Position numbers and translations under genes: made by a program. Below, piece by piece: positions 7,440-15,200 of a stretch of DNA of 30,820 nucleotides (its first letter is position 1; every line of letters begins with the position of its first letter). The DNA comes from PFJX01 sp040757575 (GTDB taxonomy: Bacteria; Pseudomonadota; Gammaproteobacteria; Burkholderiales; Thiobacillaceae). Location: the NCBI GenBank assembly GCA_040757575.1, contig JBFLXA010000024.1, positions 1 to 30,820 on the forward strand, written 5' to 3'. The notes beneath the pieces are model-generated. The model saw only the letters and a program-made list of their open reading frames with translations. It was not told the origin of the DNA and did not search any database.

Positions 7440-8225
7440 TCAGGCTTTTTCAACAAGTTCCCGATAAACATGCCAGGTTGCATGGCCCAGGATCGGGAAC
7501 AGGATCACCAGGCCCACCATCCAGGTGAGGAAACCAAGCACCATAAGACCGGCGATGAGCCCCGCCCAGACCACCATGACCCCAGGATTGCGGCGCACCA
7601 CCTGCATGCTGGTGATCATGGCAGTCACCATATCCACCCGCCGGTCCAGCATCATGGGCAGGGAAACCACGCTGAGGGCGAACACCAGGGTCGCCAGGGC
7701 CGCTCCGGCAACCGTGTAGGCCGTCACGAACACCCACTGGTCCGCTGAGAACAGGCTGGCCAGGCTGAAATAATCGCCACCGATGAAATCCCCCCGCAGG
7801 AACAGGGCAACCAGGATGGCGGACACCCGCTCCCAAACGCTCATGGCGAACATCAGGAACACGGCGTACAGGCCGATGGATGCCCCATTGCGCCGCAAAA
7901 GGTGAAAGAAACGCTCATCCTCCGAAGCATTGGCCTGCTGCCCCAGGCTTCGTGACAGGAAATAGAACACCACCGCCAGGAAGGGGGATACCAGCATGAA
8001 GCCCGTGGTGAGGGTCAGGGCCAGGTGGGACTGCGGCCAGCCCCAGTTGACCAGCCCCCAGCCCAGCAGGGCAAACAGCAGGCCAAACCCCAGGGAGGTG
8101 TACCAGGTGCGGGTAAAGTCGTACAAACCCATGCGCACCCAGGCAAAGGGACGCGATACCCCCACCGTCCGGATGTGAGGGATAGGATTCGGGCTAGTAT
8201 CGTGCTTCAAGCTTGCAGTAGTCAT
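7440..8225 (-). CDS. DUF2189 domain-containing membrane protein
   Basis: A 261-residue integral membrane protein with about six hydrophobic segments: roughly 40-62, 68-90, 115-140, 160-190, 210-230 and 233-250. It opens with a short hydrophilic tail and the family-like stretch RTVGVSRPFAWVRMGLYDF, and includes SLPMMLDRRVDMVTAMITS, both typical of DUF2189. No enzymatic or transport motif is visible, and the family's role is unknown. The ATG at 8223-8225 has a good GAGGAG ribosome site. It appears to be a single-gene unit, bounded downstream by the terminator at 7344-7382 and upstream by a repeat-bearing intergenic region. Confidence 0.82.
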   Translation of the reverse strand: MTTASLKHDTSPNPIPHIRTVGVSRPFAWVRMGLYDFTRTWYTSLGFGLLFALLGWGLVNWGWPQSHLALTLTTGFMLVSPFLAVVFYFLSRSLGQQANASEDERFFHLLRRNGASIGLYAVFLMFAMSVWERVSAILVALFLRGDFIGGDYFSLASLFSADQWVFVTAYTVAGAALATLVFALSVVSLPMMLDRRVDMVTAMITSMQVVRRNPGVMVVWAGLIAGLMVLGFLTWMVGLVILFPILGHATWHVYRELVEKA

Positions 8226-8401
8226 GTCTCGCTCCTCAAGTATTTGTCCGCGCCTTTCGTCGTGAATTCCACGGTAAGTTCCGACATGAAACGTGACGAA
8301 ACGCCGCTATGACAGCGGGTATTGAAAACAATTCCCGATGCCTTTGTTTGGGTATAGTCCCTGGCGCCCGTTTCTGAAGCCCTAACGAAACGCTGAATTA
8401 A

Positions 8402-8466
8402 TCCTTCGACACGCTCAGGATGAACGGAGATCTTTTGGTTCCGTTCATGGTGTGTGTATCGAACCA
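8402..8466. repeat. REP-like inverted pair
   Basis: Two copies of a familiar dispersed bacterial REP face each other: one starting TCCTTCGACACGCTCAGGAT and ending AACGGA, the other starting TCCGTTCATGGTG and ending ATCGAACC. Inner arms ATGAACGGA (8420-8428) and TCCGTTCAT (8440-8448) pair perfectly across an 11-base loop. The pair lies between the DUF2189 gene and the next rightward gene and creates a spurious in-frame extension of the latter. The rest of 8226-8497 shows no gene and no convincing promoter. Confidence 0.7.
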
Positions 8467-8497
8467 TAGCGGAATCAAATTCGTCCGAGTTTCCCCC

Positions 8498-9472
8498 ATG
8501 CGAGAACTCACCCTGCTAATACGGACACCCCCGTGGCCGGAAGACCCTGCAAACCCCGGACTTCCGGAAGGTATTGCCCAAGCCATGCCCGGGTTAGCCA
8601 GGCTACTGGCCCGGGGAAACGCCCTGGCGCCGCAAGCCGGGGCCACGGAAGCCTGCTGCCGGGCCCTGGGCATTACCCGCCAGCAGGACTGGCCGGTGGC
8701 CCCCTGCTCCGCCCGGACGCGGGGCCTGCCCACCCAGACCGGTTACTGGCTGCGCCTGGACCCGGTGTTCATGGACGTGAACATGCAGGGCATGTTTCTG
8801 CGGGCGGTGCCCAACCTGGGTCCCCAGGATACCCCAGCCCTGGAGACCTGCCTGGGTCCCGTTTTTGCCGAGCAGGCCATGGAAGCCCACTTTGGAGCAG
8901 ACGGCATCATTCATGTCCGTCTGGAATCGCCCCCGGCACTGGCCACCACCCCACTGGACGAGGTGGCGGGCCGACTGCCAACCCGTTTCCTGCCCCGGGG
9001 TGAAGATGCCCCCCGCTGGACCCGGCTGATGCATGAACTACAGATGGCCCTCCATGACCACCCCCTCAACCTTGCCCGCCAGGCAGCACATGGCCTGCCG
9101 GTGAACAGCTACTGGATCTGGGGCGGCGGGGTGATACCTGAGGACCTTTCCCTGCCAGCTGGGGTCTGGTGCGGCCCGGACACCCTTGCCGAGTTGGCCC
9201 GGGGTCTTGATGTCCCGGTCCGGCCCATACCGGCCGATATCCGTGCCCTGCTGGCCGAGGATGTGAAAACCGCTGTATGCCAGCTGGAAGGGCTATCGCC
9301 CCCCCCGGGAAGCCCCGATCCCGACTGGAATAACCTGGACGCCCGCTGGTTCCGCCCCCTGTCCAAGGCCCTCGCCCTGGGCCGCCTGGGTCGGCTGAGA
9401 CTCATATTCACCTCCGGCACCCGGCCGGGTAGCGAACTGGATCGGGCGGCCGCCTGGCGCTTCTGGCGGTGA
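8498..9472 (+). CDS. RpfE/COG4255-like protein of unknown function
   Basis: A 324-residue soluble protein with no signal peptide or membrane segment. It resembles the betaproteobacterial COG4255 family, often labelled RpfE-like or, by weak similarity, cofactor-independent phosphoglycerate mutase. The most recognisable motif is LPVNSYWIWGGGVIP near 205-220; a family-like opening (LTLLIRTPPWPE) and a LLAEDVKTAVCQLEG segment are also seen. The metal-binding motifs of true phosphoglycerate mutases are not apparent, so an enzymatic role is doubtful. I start it at the ATG at 8498-8500, because an in-frame ATG 78 bases upstream (8420) lies inside the REP element and would add a tail coded by the repeat. 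Its only near neighbour is the convergent mtgA, 11 bp past its stop. Confidence 0.7.
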   Translation: MRELTLLIRTPPWPEDPANPGLPEGIAQAMPGLARLLARGNALAPQAGATEACCRALGITRQQDWPVAPCSARTRGLPTQTGYWLRLDPVFMDVNMQGMFLRAVPNLGPQDTPALETCLGPVFAEQAMEAHFGADGIIHVRLESPPALATTPLDEVAGRLPTRFLPRGEDAPRWTRLMHELQMALHDHPLNLARQAAHGLPVNSYWIWGGGVIPEDLSLPAGVWCGPDTLAELARGLDVPVRPIPADIRALLAEDVKTAVCQLEGLSPPPGSPDPDWNNLDARWFRPLSKALALGRLGRLRLIFTSGTRPGSELDRAAAWRFWR

Positions 9473-9483
9473 GCAGCCCGTCG

Positions 9484-10200
9484 CTATCTCGGCGCGGACA
9501 CCAGGCGCATCCGGGCGGCGATGATGGCCTGTCGTCGTAGCAGGCCCCGGGACGCCCGATGGGTTTCGTAATAACGCGGATTCGGGATCATGGCGGCCAG
9601 GTGCGCAGCCTGACCCGGCCCCAGGCCTGCTGCCGAGGTCTTGTAATACCGCCTTGCTGCGGCCTCTGCCCCGTATATGCCATTGCCCCATTCGATGACA
9701 TTGAGATAGACCTCCAGGATGCGGCGTTTGCTCCAGAGCTGCTCGATCATCACGGTAATGATCGCTTCCTGGACCTTGCGCAGGGGGTTGCGGGACGGCG
9801 AAAGGAACAGGTTCTTGGCCAGTTGTTGGCTGATGGTGGAGCCCCCGGCCACAATGCGCCCCTTTTTGAGGTTCTTTTGCACGGCCGCTTCGATGCCCTC
9901 CCAGTCGAAGCCCTCGTGTTCCAGAAAGCGGCTGTCCTCGGCGGCGATGACGGCCCGCTTCAGATGGGAGGAAATCCGGCGGTATTCCACCCATTGATGG
10001 CGCAGTTCCGCATCCGCCCCCTTCTTTTCCCGCAACCGGTCAAGGCCGTCGGCCATGAAGGCGGTGTTGGCCGGGTTGAACCAGGTCCACCAGAGCACGC
10101 CGGTGAAATAACCGATCTGCAAATAGAGCACCAGCACCGCCGCCACAGCCCCCATGCGCCAGACCCACTGGCCCGCCGACCACTTGCGCCGGGCCATCAT
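9484..10200 (-). CDS. mtgA: Monofunctional peptidoglycan glycosyltransferase MtgA
   Basis: MtgA polymerises lipid II into glycan strands at the outer face of the inner membrane (GT51 family). The 238 residues have one membrane anchor (about 14-38) and the five GT51 motifs: EDSRFLEHEGFD with catalytic E88, GGSTISQQLAKNLFL (about 119-133), RKVQEAIITVMIE, KRRILEVYLNVIEWGNGIYG and the downstream PGQAAHLAAMIPNP. Length matches monofunctional members, and there is no transpeptidase domain. The start ATG overlaps the aroE stop (ATGA), so the two are translationally coupled. A second ATG follows immediately and could equally be used. Confidence 0.95.
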   Translation of the reverse strand: MMARRKWSAGQWVWRMGAVAAVLVLYLQIGYFTGVLWWTWFNPANTAFMADGLDRLREKKGADAELRHQWVEYRRISSHLKRAVIAAEDSRFLEHEGFDWEGIEAAVQKNLKKGRIVAGGSTISQQLAKNLFLSPSRNPLRKVQEAIITVMIEQLWSKRRILEVYLNVIEWGNGIYGAEAAARRYYKTSAAGLGPGQAAHLAAMIPNPRYYETHRASRGLLRRQAIIAARMRLVSAPR

Positions 10201-11006
10201 CCCGCCCGCAGCAGACGGATGACAGAAGCCGTGTCGGGGCGCACGCCCCGCCAGCCGTAAAAGGCTTCGGCAGCCTGTTCCACCAACATGCCCAGGCCGT
10301 CACAGGTGCGGGCACCGCATTCCCGGGCAAAGGCCAGGAAGGGCGTGTCACGGCCATACATCATGTCGTAGGCCAGGGCCCCGGCAGCAAACACCGCCCC
10401 GGGCATGGCTGGCATTTCCCCCGCCAGGCTGGCGGAGGTGGCATTGACCACCAGGTCGAATCCCTGATCGGCCAATGCGTCATAGCCCCCGCCCGTCACC
10501 GGCCCGAGGTCAGCGACCCTGCGGGCCAGTTCTTCCGCCTTGGTGGCGGTCCGGTTGGCAATGAACAGCTGGGCCGGCCCGCAGGCCAGCAAGGGCTGCA
10601 ACACTCCTCTCGTCGCGCCCCCCGCCCCCATCAACAGGATACGGGCCCCTTTGAGTTCAACCCCCTGGTTGTGGACCAGATCCGCCACCAGTCCCGCACC
10701 ATCGGTGTTGTCGGCAAGGATCGCGTCCTCCATGAAGCTCAGGGTATTGGCCGCCCCCGCCACCTGGGCCCGAGCCGTGTGGCGATCCGCAAGGCTGAAA
10801 GCCTGCTCCTTGAAAGGCACCGTGACATTGCAGCCGGCTCCGCCTCCTGCACGAAAGGCCGCCAGCGTCTCGGCAAACCCGTCCAGGGGCGCCAGCAGGG
10901 CGCGATAATCCAGGTCCTGCCTGGTCTGGCGGGCAAATTCGGCGTGGATCAGAGGTGATTTGGAATGGGCAATGGGGTTGCCGAAAACGGCATAGTGCGC
11001 AGTCAT
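10197..11006 (-). CDS. aroE: Shikimate dehydrogenase
   Basis: AroE reduces 3-dehydroshikimate to shikimate with NADPH, the fourth step of the chorismate pathway. The 269-residue length is standard. Visible motifs are the shikimate site NPIAHSKSPLIH (about 10-21), catalytic K66 in TVPFKEQAF, D102 in NTDGAGL, and the NADP-binding loop GAGGATRGVL (about 127-136). It leads a two-gene unit with mtgA. A possible -10 box (TAGAAT on the minus strand, 11034-11039) lies about 30 bases upstream without a good -35. The upstream region is shared with the divergent glnA regulatory sites. Confidence 0.96.
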   Translation of the reverse strand: MTAHYAVFGNPIAHSKSPLIHAEFARQTRQDLDYRALLAPLDGFAETLAAFRAGGGAGCNVTVPFKEQAFSLADRHTARAQVAGAANTLSFMEDAILADNTDGAGLVADLVHNQGVELKGARILLMGAGGATRGVLQPLLACGPAQLFIANRTATKAEELARRVADLGPVTGGGYDALADQGFDLVVNATSASLAGEMPAMPGAVFAAGALAYDMMYGRDTPFLAFARECGARTCDGLGMLVEQAAEAFYGWRGVRPDTASVIRLLRAG

Positions 11007-11068
11007 GGCAAGGCGGGTAAATTGAGTCGCCGAATTCTAGAACGGCCCATGCTCATGCATGCCTCAAT

Positions 11069-11110
11069 TTGCGCACCATTTTTGTGCAATTATGCACCAT
11101 TTTAATGCGC
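11069..11110. promoter_or_regulatory. Tandem NtrC-like enhancer sites upstream of glnA
   Basis: Two sites follow the NtrC pattern GCAC-N7-GTGC. The first, GCACCATTTTTGTGC at 11073-11087, is exact and flanked by TTG and CAA. The second, GCACCATTTTAATGC at 11094-11108, has one mismatch. Their centres are 21 bp apart, two helical turns, and they lie about 97 and 118 bp upstream of the predicted glnA transcription start, a normal enhancer position. The match is to the consensus from memory; binding is inferred. Confidence 0.6.
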
Positions 11111-11171
11111 GCGCTTTCTTGCCACTGGAGCGATACCCTTGTGGCACAATGGCTTGCTCCGATTTCGAGCA

Positions 11172-11187
11172 TGGCATGGAAGCTGCT
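11172..11187 (+). promoter_or_regulatory. Candidate sigma-54 promoter of glnA
   Basis: TGGCATGGAAGCTGCT matches the -24/-12 pattern TGGCACG-N4-TTGCW at all but two defined positions and has the required ten bases between GG and GC. Transcription would start near 11198, giving a leader of about 70 bases. A second look-alike at 11142-11157 (TGGCACAATGGCTTGC) has better boxes but eleven bases between GG and GC. Confidence 0.5.
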
Positions 11188-11268
11188 AATTCCCGTGCCA
11201 TGGATTGATACACCCCAGTAGCCGTCCAAGTTTTTCACGTTCAATTTGTCCATTAAGGAGTTTGTGAA

Positions 11269-12678
11269 ATGTCGGTCGCCGATGTCATGAAGATGGTCCA
11301 GGAAAACGATGTCAAATTCGTCGATTTCCGCTTTACCGATACCCGCGGCAAGGAACAGCACGTCACCGTGCCCGTCTCCCACTTCAACGAGGACAAATTC
11401 AGCGAAGGCCACGCCTTCGACGGTTCCTCCATCGCCGGCTGGAAGGGCATCCAGGCTTCCGACATGCTGCTGATGCCGGATCCCGCCACCGCCAACATCG
11501 ACCCCTTCTTCGACGAAGCCACCCTGATCCTGACCTGCGACGTCATCGAGCCGGACACCGGCAAGGGCTATGACCGGGACCCCCGCTCCATCGCCAAACG
11601 CGCCGAGGCCTATCTGAAGTCCACCGGCATCGGCGACACCGCCTATTTCGGCCCGGAACCCGAATTCTTCATCTTCGACGCCGTCACCTGGGGTGACGAC
11701 ATGTCCGGCTGCCACGTGAAGATCAAGTCTGAAGAAGCTGCCTGGTCCTCTGGCGAGCAGACCGAAGTGGGCAACATCGGACACCGTCCCAAGGTCAAGG
11801 GCGGCTACTTCCCGGTGCCCCCCATCGACTCCTTCCAGGACATCCGTTCCGCCATGTGCCTGGCCCTGGAAGAGATGGGTGTGCCCGTCGAAGTGCACCA
11901 CCACGAAGTGGCTACCGCCGGCCAGTGCGAGATCGGCACCAAGTTCTCCACCCTGGTGCAGCGTGCCGACTGGACCCAGATCCAGAAATACGTGATCCAT
12001 AACGTGGCCCACCAGTACGGCAAGACCGCCACCTTCATGCCCAAGCCCATCGTTGGCGACAACGGTTCCGGCATGCACGTGCACCAGTCCATCTGGAAAG
12101 ACGGCAAGAACCTGTTCGCCGGCAACGGCTATGCCGGCCTGTCCGAACTGGCCCTGTACTACATCGGCGGCGTCATCAAGCACGCCAAGGCCCTGAACGC
12201 CATCACCAACCCCGGCACCAACTCCTATAAGCGCCTGGTGCCCGGCTTCGAAGCCCCCGTGATGCTGGCCTACTCCGCCCGTAACCGTTCTGCATCCATC
12301 CGTATCCCCCATGTGGCTTCCGACAAGGCCCGCCGGATCGAGACCCGCTTCCCCGACCCCATCGCCAACCCCTACATGTGCTTCGCCGCGCTGATGATGG
12401 CTGGTCTGGACGGCATCCAGAACAAGATCCACCCCGGCGACCCCGCCACCAAGAACCTGTATGACCTGCCCCCCGAAGAAGAGGCCCAGATCCCCACCGT
12501 CTGTTCCAGCCTGGAAATGGCCCTGGAGCACCTGGACAAGGATCGCGAGTTCCTCACCAAGGGCGGCGTGTTCAGCGACGAGTTCATCGACGCCTACATC
12601 GAACTGAAGATGGAAGAAGTGCAGCGCATGCGCATGACCACCCACCCCATCGAATTCGACATGTACTACAGCGTGTAA
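11269..12678 (+). CDS. glnA: Glutamine synthetase, type I
   Basis: GlnA makes glutamine from glutamate, ammonia and ATP and is the main ammonia-assimilating enzyme in nitrogen limitation; it works as a cytosolic dodecamer. The 469-residue length is that of the GSI-beta type. Motifs visible are FDGSSIAGWKGI (about 50-61), the metal site EPEFFIFD (about 130-137), the ATP site KPIVGDNGSGMHVHQS (about 259-274), NRSASIRIP (about 339-347) and the adenylylation site NLYDLPPEE with Y398, so activity is probably controlled by GlnE. The ATG has an AAGGAG site. NtrC-like sites, a sigma-54-like promoter and a strong terminator suggest a nitrogen-regulated single-gene unit. Confidence 0.98.
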   Translation: MSVADVMKMVQENDVKFVDFRFTDTRGKEQHVTVPVSHFNEDKFSEGHAFDGSSIAGWKGIQASDMLLMPDPATANIDPFFDEATLILTCDVIEPDTGKGYDRDPRSIAKRAEAYLKSTGIGDTAYFGPEPEFFIFDAVTWGDDMSGCHVKIKSEEAAWSSGEQTEVGNIGHRPKVKGGYFPVPPIDSFQDIRSAMCLALEEMGVPVEVHHHEVATAGQCEIGTKFSTLVQRADWTQIQKYVIHNVAHQYGKTATFMPKPIVGDNGSGMHVHQSIWKDGKNLFAGNGYAGLSELALYYIGGVIKHAKALNAITNPGTNSYKRLVPGFEAPVMLAYSARNRSASIRIPHVASDKARRIETRFPDPIANPYMCFAALMMAGLDGIQNKIHPGDPATKNLYDLPPEEEAQIPTVCSSLEMALEHLDKDREFLTKGGVFSDEFIDAYIELKMEEVQRMRMTTHPIEFDMYYSV

Positions 12679-12695
12679 GCACTAATAGCGCATGC

Positions 12696-12724
12696 AAAGG
12701 GCGGCCCTTGCCGCCCTTTTTTAT
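12696..12724 (+). terminator. glnA terminator
   Basis: Nine-base arms AAAGGGCGG (12696-12704) and CCGCCCTTT (12711-12719) enclose a six-base loop and run into a T tract. It begins 18 bases after the glnA stop codon. Confidence 0.9.
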
Positions 12725-12752
12725 TGCCCCAGCGGCGGTGGTTCCCTAAACT
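12724..12752 (+). promoter_or_regulatory. Candidate promoter of the DUF4124 gene
   Basis: TTGCCC (12724-12729) and TAAACT (12747-12752) are 17 bp apart, each matching four of six consensus bases. The ATG of the gene begins at 12759, so the transcript would start at or next to the start codon. Confidence 0.4.
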
Positions 12753-12758
12753 CGGGCC

Positions 12759-13238
12759 ATGCGCACGCGTCATCTGCCAATACACATCATGCTGGCCTGG
12801 GGGGGTCTGGGTCTGGCCGCCCCGGCCTGGGCGGAAATCTACAAATTCGTGGATGACAACGGCTTCGTCACCTATACGAACATCCCCCGTCCCGGCGCGA
12901 AACCCGAAGTGGTCATTCCGGATACGGGCATCAAGCCTGACAAGCCTTCCAAGGCTGGCAGCAAGGGCACCACCAAGCGGGGCACCGGCGCATCCTCCAG
13001 CACACCTGCCTATTTTCCGCGCATCGACACCGGTACCCAGCGCAAGCGGGACGACATGCGCAGGCTGCTGCTGGAAGAAGAGCTGGGCAGCGAGAAGCGC
13101 AATCTCGCGGCCGCAAAAACCGCCCTCGCCCAGGGTAGCCGCCAGCCGGGCGCCGATGTGAAACGCTTGCTGGATGCCGTGCGCCTGCACGAGAAGAACA
13201 TCGAGATGCTCAACAAGGAGCTTTCCCATATCCGCTAG
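12759..13238 (+). CDS. DUF4124 domain periplasmic protein
   Basis: A 159-residue exported protein. It has a signal peptide (about 1-25, ending PAWA), then the DUF4124 motif EIYKFVDDNGFVTYTNIP (about 26-43). A low-complexity Lys/Gly/Ser/Thr linker (about 60-85) follows, then a charged, probably coiled-coil C-terminal half (about 90-159) rich in Arg, Glu and Leu. DUF4124 proteins are common in Beta- and Gammaproteobacteria and their role is unknown; no catalytic residues are evident. No ribosome site precedes the ATG, in line with the candidate leaderless promoter. The stop codon TAG (13236-13238) lies inside the left end of a palindromic element, so the present C-terminus may have been set by that insertion. 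Confidence 0.8.
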   Translation: MRTRHLPIHIMLAWGGLGLAAPAWAEIYKFVDDNGFVTYTNIPRPGAKPEVVIPDTGIKPDKPSKAGSKGTTKRGTGASSSTPAYFPRIDTGTQRKRDDMRRLLLEEELGSEKRNLAAAKTALAQGSRQPGADVKRLLDAVRLHEKNIEMLNKELSHIR

Positions 13239-13403
13239 GAGTCTGTCGGACTTTGGTCGTCGAAAGCGAAAATCGTCCCCGCCGAGGACAGTTGTTGACG
13301 ATTTCGCCGGGTAATAGTCGAACTATTGCCCAAGAAAGCGGCAAAAAATGGACCGGCGAGGACGATTTGCAGCCGACGATTCCAAAGTCCGACAGGCTCC
13401 TAG
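13235..13403. mobile_element. 169-bp palindromic MITE-like element
   Basis: The ends are 22-bp inverted repeats (left begins CTAGGAGTCTGTCGGAC, right ends GTCCGACAGGCTCCTAG) with one mismatch. Pairing continues inward: AAATCGTCC with GGACGATTT, CGCCG with CGGCG, and a central GGGTAATAGT against ACTATTGCCC around 13320, so the whole element can fold as one long imperfect hairpin. It encodes no protein. The outermost CTAG at each end could be a 4-bp target duplication or part of the repeat. It fills most of the gap between the DUF4124 gene and proS. I do not recognise the parent transposon. Confidence 0.7.
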
Positions 13404-13469
13404 GGAAGGAGGAAGAACTGCGGCCCTGCCTGTTAAAATCCGGCGCTCGTTCAAACCATCGCCTGGATC

Positions 13470-15200
13470 ATGCGAATTTCCCAATTCTTTCTCTCCACCA
13501 GCAAGGAAGCCCCGGCTGAAGCCGAACTGACCAGCCACCGGCTGATGTTGCGGGCCGGTCTCATCAAGCGCCTGGGCTCGGGCCTGTATACCTGGATGCC
13601 CCTGGGCCTGCGCGTACTGCGCAAGGTGGAGGCCATCGTGCGGGAGGAGATGAACCGGGCCGGGGGCGTGGAACTGCTCATGCCCGCCGTGATCCCCGCC
13701 GAGTTGTGGCAGGAATCCGGCCGCTGGGACGTTTTTGGTCCCCAGATGCTGAAGATCAAGGACCGCCATGACCGGGATTTCCTGTTCGGCCCCACCCACG
13801 AGGAAGTGATCACCGACCTGGCCCGCAAGGAGATCCGCTCCTACCGGCAGATGCCGGTGAACTTCTATCAAATCCAGACCAAGTTCCGGGACGAGATCCG
13901 GCCCCGCTTCGGTGTCATGCGGGCCCGGGAATTCCTGATGAAGGATGCCTATTCCTTCCACACCTCCCCGGAAAGTCTGGACGAGACCTACCAGACCATG
14001 TACGCCTGCTATTCCCGCATCTTCACCCGTCTGGGCCTGAAGTTCCGGGCCGTGGCGGCAGATACCGGCGCCATCGGCGGGTCCGGATCCCATGAATTTC
14101 ATGTGCTGGCGGATTCCGGCGAAGACGCCATCGCCTTCTGCCCAGATTCCGACTACGCCGCCAACGTGGAAATGGCCGAGGGCCTGCCCCCCGCCACCAC
14201 CCGGGCTGCGCCTGCCGAGGCCCTGCGGGATGTGTACACCCCCAAGCAGACCACCTGCGAGGACGTGGCTGCCCTGCTGGGCATTCCCCTCAGCCGTACC
14301 GTGAAGCTCATCGCCGTCATGGCCGATGACAAGCTCCATGTGCTGCTGATCCGGGGCGACCACAGCCTCAACGAAGTGAAAGCCGGCAAGGTGGCCGGCC
14401 TTACCGACTTCCGCTTCGCCACGGAAGCGGAAATCCGCGCCGTCTTCAACTGCCCGCCCGGCTTCCTGGGGCCCGTTGGCCTTGACCGCAGCCAGATCCG
14501 GGTCATCGCCGACCGCCAGGTGGCAGTGATGAGAGACTTTGTCTGCGGTGCCAACAAGCCCAAGTTCCACACCGCCGGCGTCAACTGGGGCCGGGACCTG
14601 CCGGAACCGGACCTGGTGGCAGACATCCGCAACGTGGTGGAAGGCGACCCTTCCCCAGACGGCAAGGGCACCCTGGGCCTCTGCCGGGGTATCGAGGTGG
14701 GCCACATCTTCAAGCTGGGCACCAAGTATTCCGAAGCCCTCCAAGCCACTTACCTGGATGCGGACGGCAAATCCCAGGTGGCCGTCATGGGCTGCTACGG
14801 CATCGGCGTGTCCCGCATCGTCGGCGCCGCCATTGAACAAGGCAATGACGAACGGGGCATCCTCTTCCCCCAGGCCATTGCCCCCTTCGAACTGGCCATC
14901 GTGCCCCTGGGCCTCAAGCGCAGCGACGCGGTCCGGGAAGCGGCCGAAGCCTTCTACAATGCAATGGTGGCCGCCGGCATCGACGTGGTCATGGACGACC
15001 GGGACGAGCGTCCGGGGGTGATGTTTGCGGACATGGAACTGGTCGGGGTGCCCCATCGGGTGGTGATCAGCGACCGGGGCCTAAAGGATGGGCAACTGGA
15101 GTACCAGGGCCGCACGGACGCCTCTGGCACGCGGATTGCTCAATCTGAAGCAGTAAGCACGATTGTGGAGAAGATCAAGGCATGTCGAAACGCAGCTTGA
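13470..15200 (+). CDS. proS: Prolyl-tRNA synthetase
   Basis: ProS charges tRNA-Pro with proline in the cytosol. The 576 residues have the bacterial three-domain plan: class II catalytic core with motif 2-like FRDEIRPRFGVMRAREFLMKD split by an inserted YbaK-type editing domain (about 225-390, hydrolyses Ala-tRNA-Pro), the core continuing to motif 3 CYGIGVSRIVGAAIEQ (about 441-456), and a C-terminal anticodon-binding domain (about 470-570). GPTHEEVI and GGSGSHEF are both present. A TAAAAT box at 13434-13439 may be its -10; no good -35 is seen and the ribosome site is weak. Its last 19 bases overlap the next gene. A tRNA-Pro gene lies about 0.9 kb downstream. Confidence 0.97.
   Translation: MRISQFFLSTSKEAPAEAELTSHRLMLRAGLIKRLGSGLYTWMPLGLRVLRKVEAIVREEMNRAGGVELLMPAVIPAELWQESGRWDVFGPQMLKIKDRHDRDFLFGPTHEEVITDLARKEIRSYRQMPVNFYQIQTKFRDEIRPRFGVMRAREFLMKDAYSFHTSPESLDETYQTMYACYSRIFTRLGLKFRAVAADTGAIGGSGSHEFHVLADSGEDAIAFCPDSDYAANVEMAEGLPPATTRAAPAEALRDVYTPKQTTCEDVAALLGIPLSRTVKLIAVMADDKLHVLLIRGDHSLNEVKAGKVAGLTDFRFATEAEIRAVFNCPPGFLGPVGLDRSQIRVIADRQVAVMRDFVCGANKPKFHTAGVNWGRDLPEPDLVADIRNVVEGDPSPDGKGTLGLCRGIEVGHIFKLGTKYSEALQATYLDADGKSQVAVMGCYGIGVSRIVGAAIEQGNDERGILFPQAIAPFELAIVPLGLKRSDAVREAAEAFYNAMVAAGIDVVMDDRDERPGVMFADMELVGVPHRVVISDRGLKDGQLEYQGRTDASGTRIAQSEAVSTIVEKIKACRNAA

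Noticed and set aside
8322..8358. TTGAAA and TATAGT as a promoter for the RpfE-like gene
   Set aside because: The boxes are 25 bp apart, far beyond a workable spacing.
11142..11157. Sigma-54-like TGGCAC...TTGC as the main glnA promoter
   Set aside because: There are eleven bases between GG and GC where ten are required; the site at 11172 has correct spacing. Kept only as an alternative.
11053..12645. 530-residue minus-strand frame across glnA
   Set aside because: Antisense to glutamine synthetase and composed of Gly/Val/His/Asp strings; it also spans the glnA control region.
13323..15056. 577-residue minus-strand frame across proS
   Set aside because: Antisense to a clear prolyl-tRNA synthetase, with a start inside its coding sequence.
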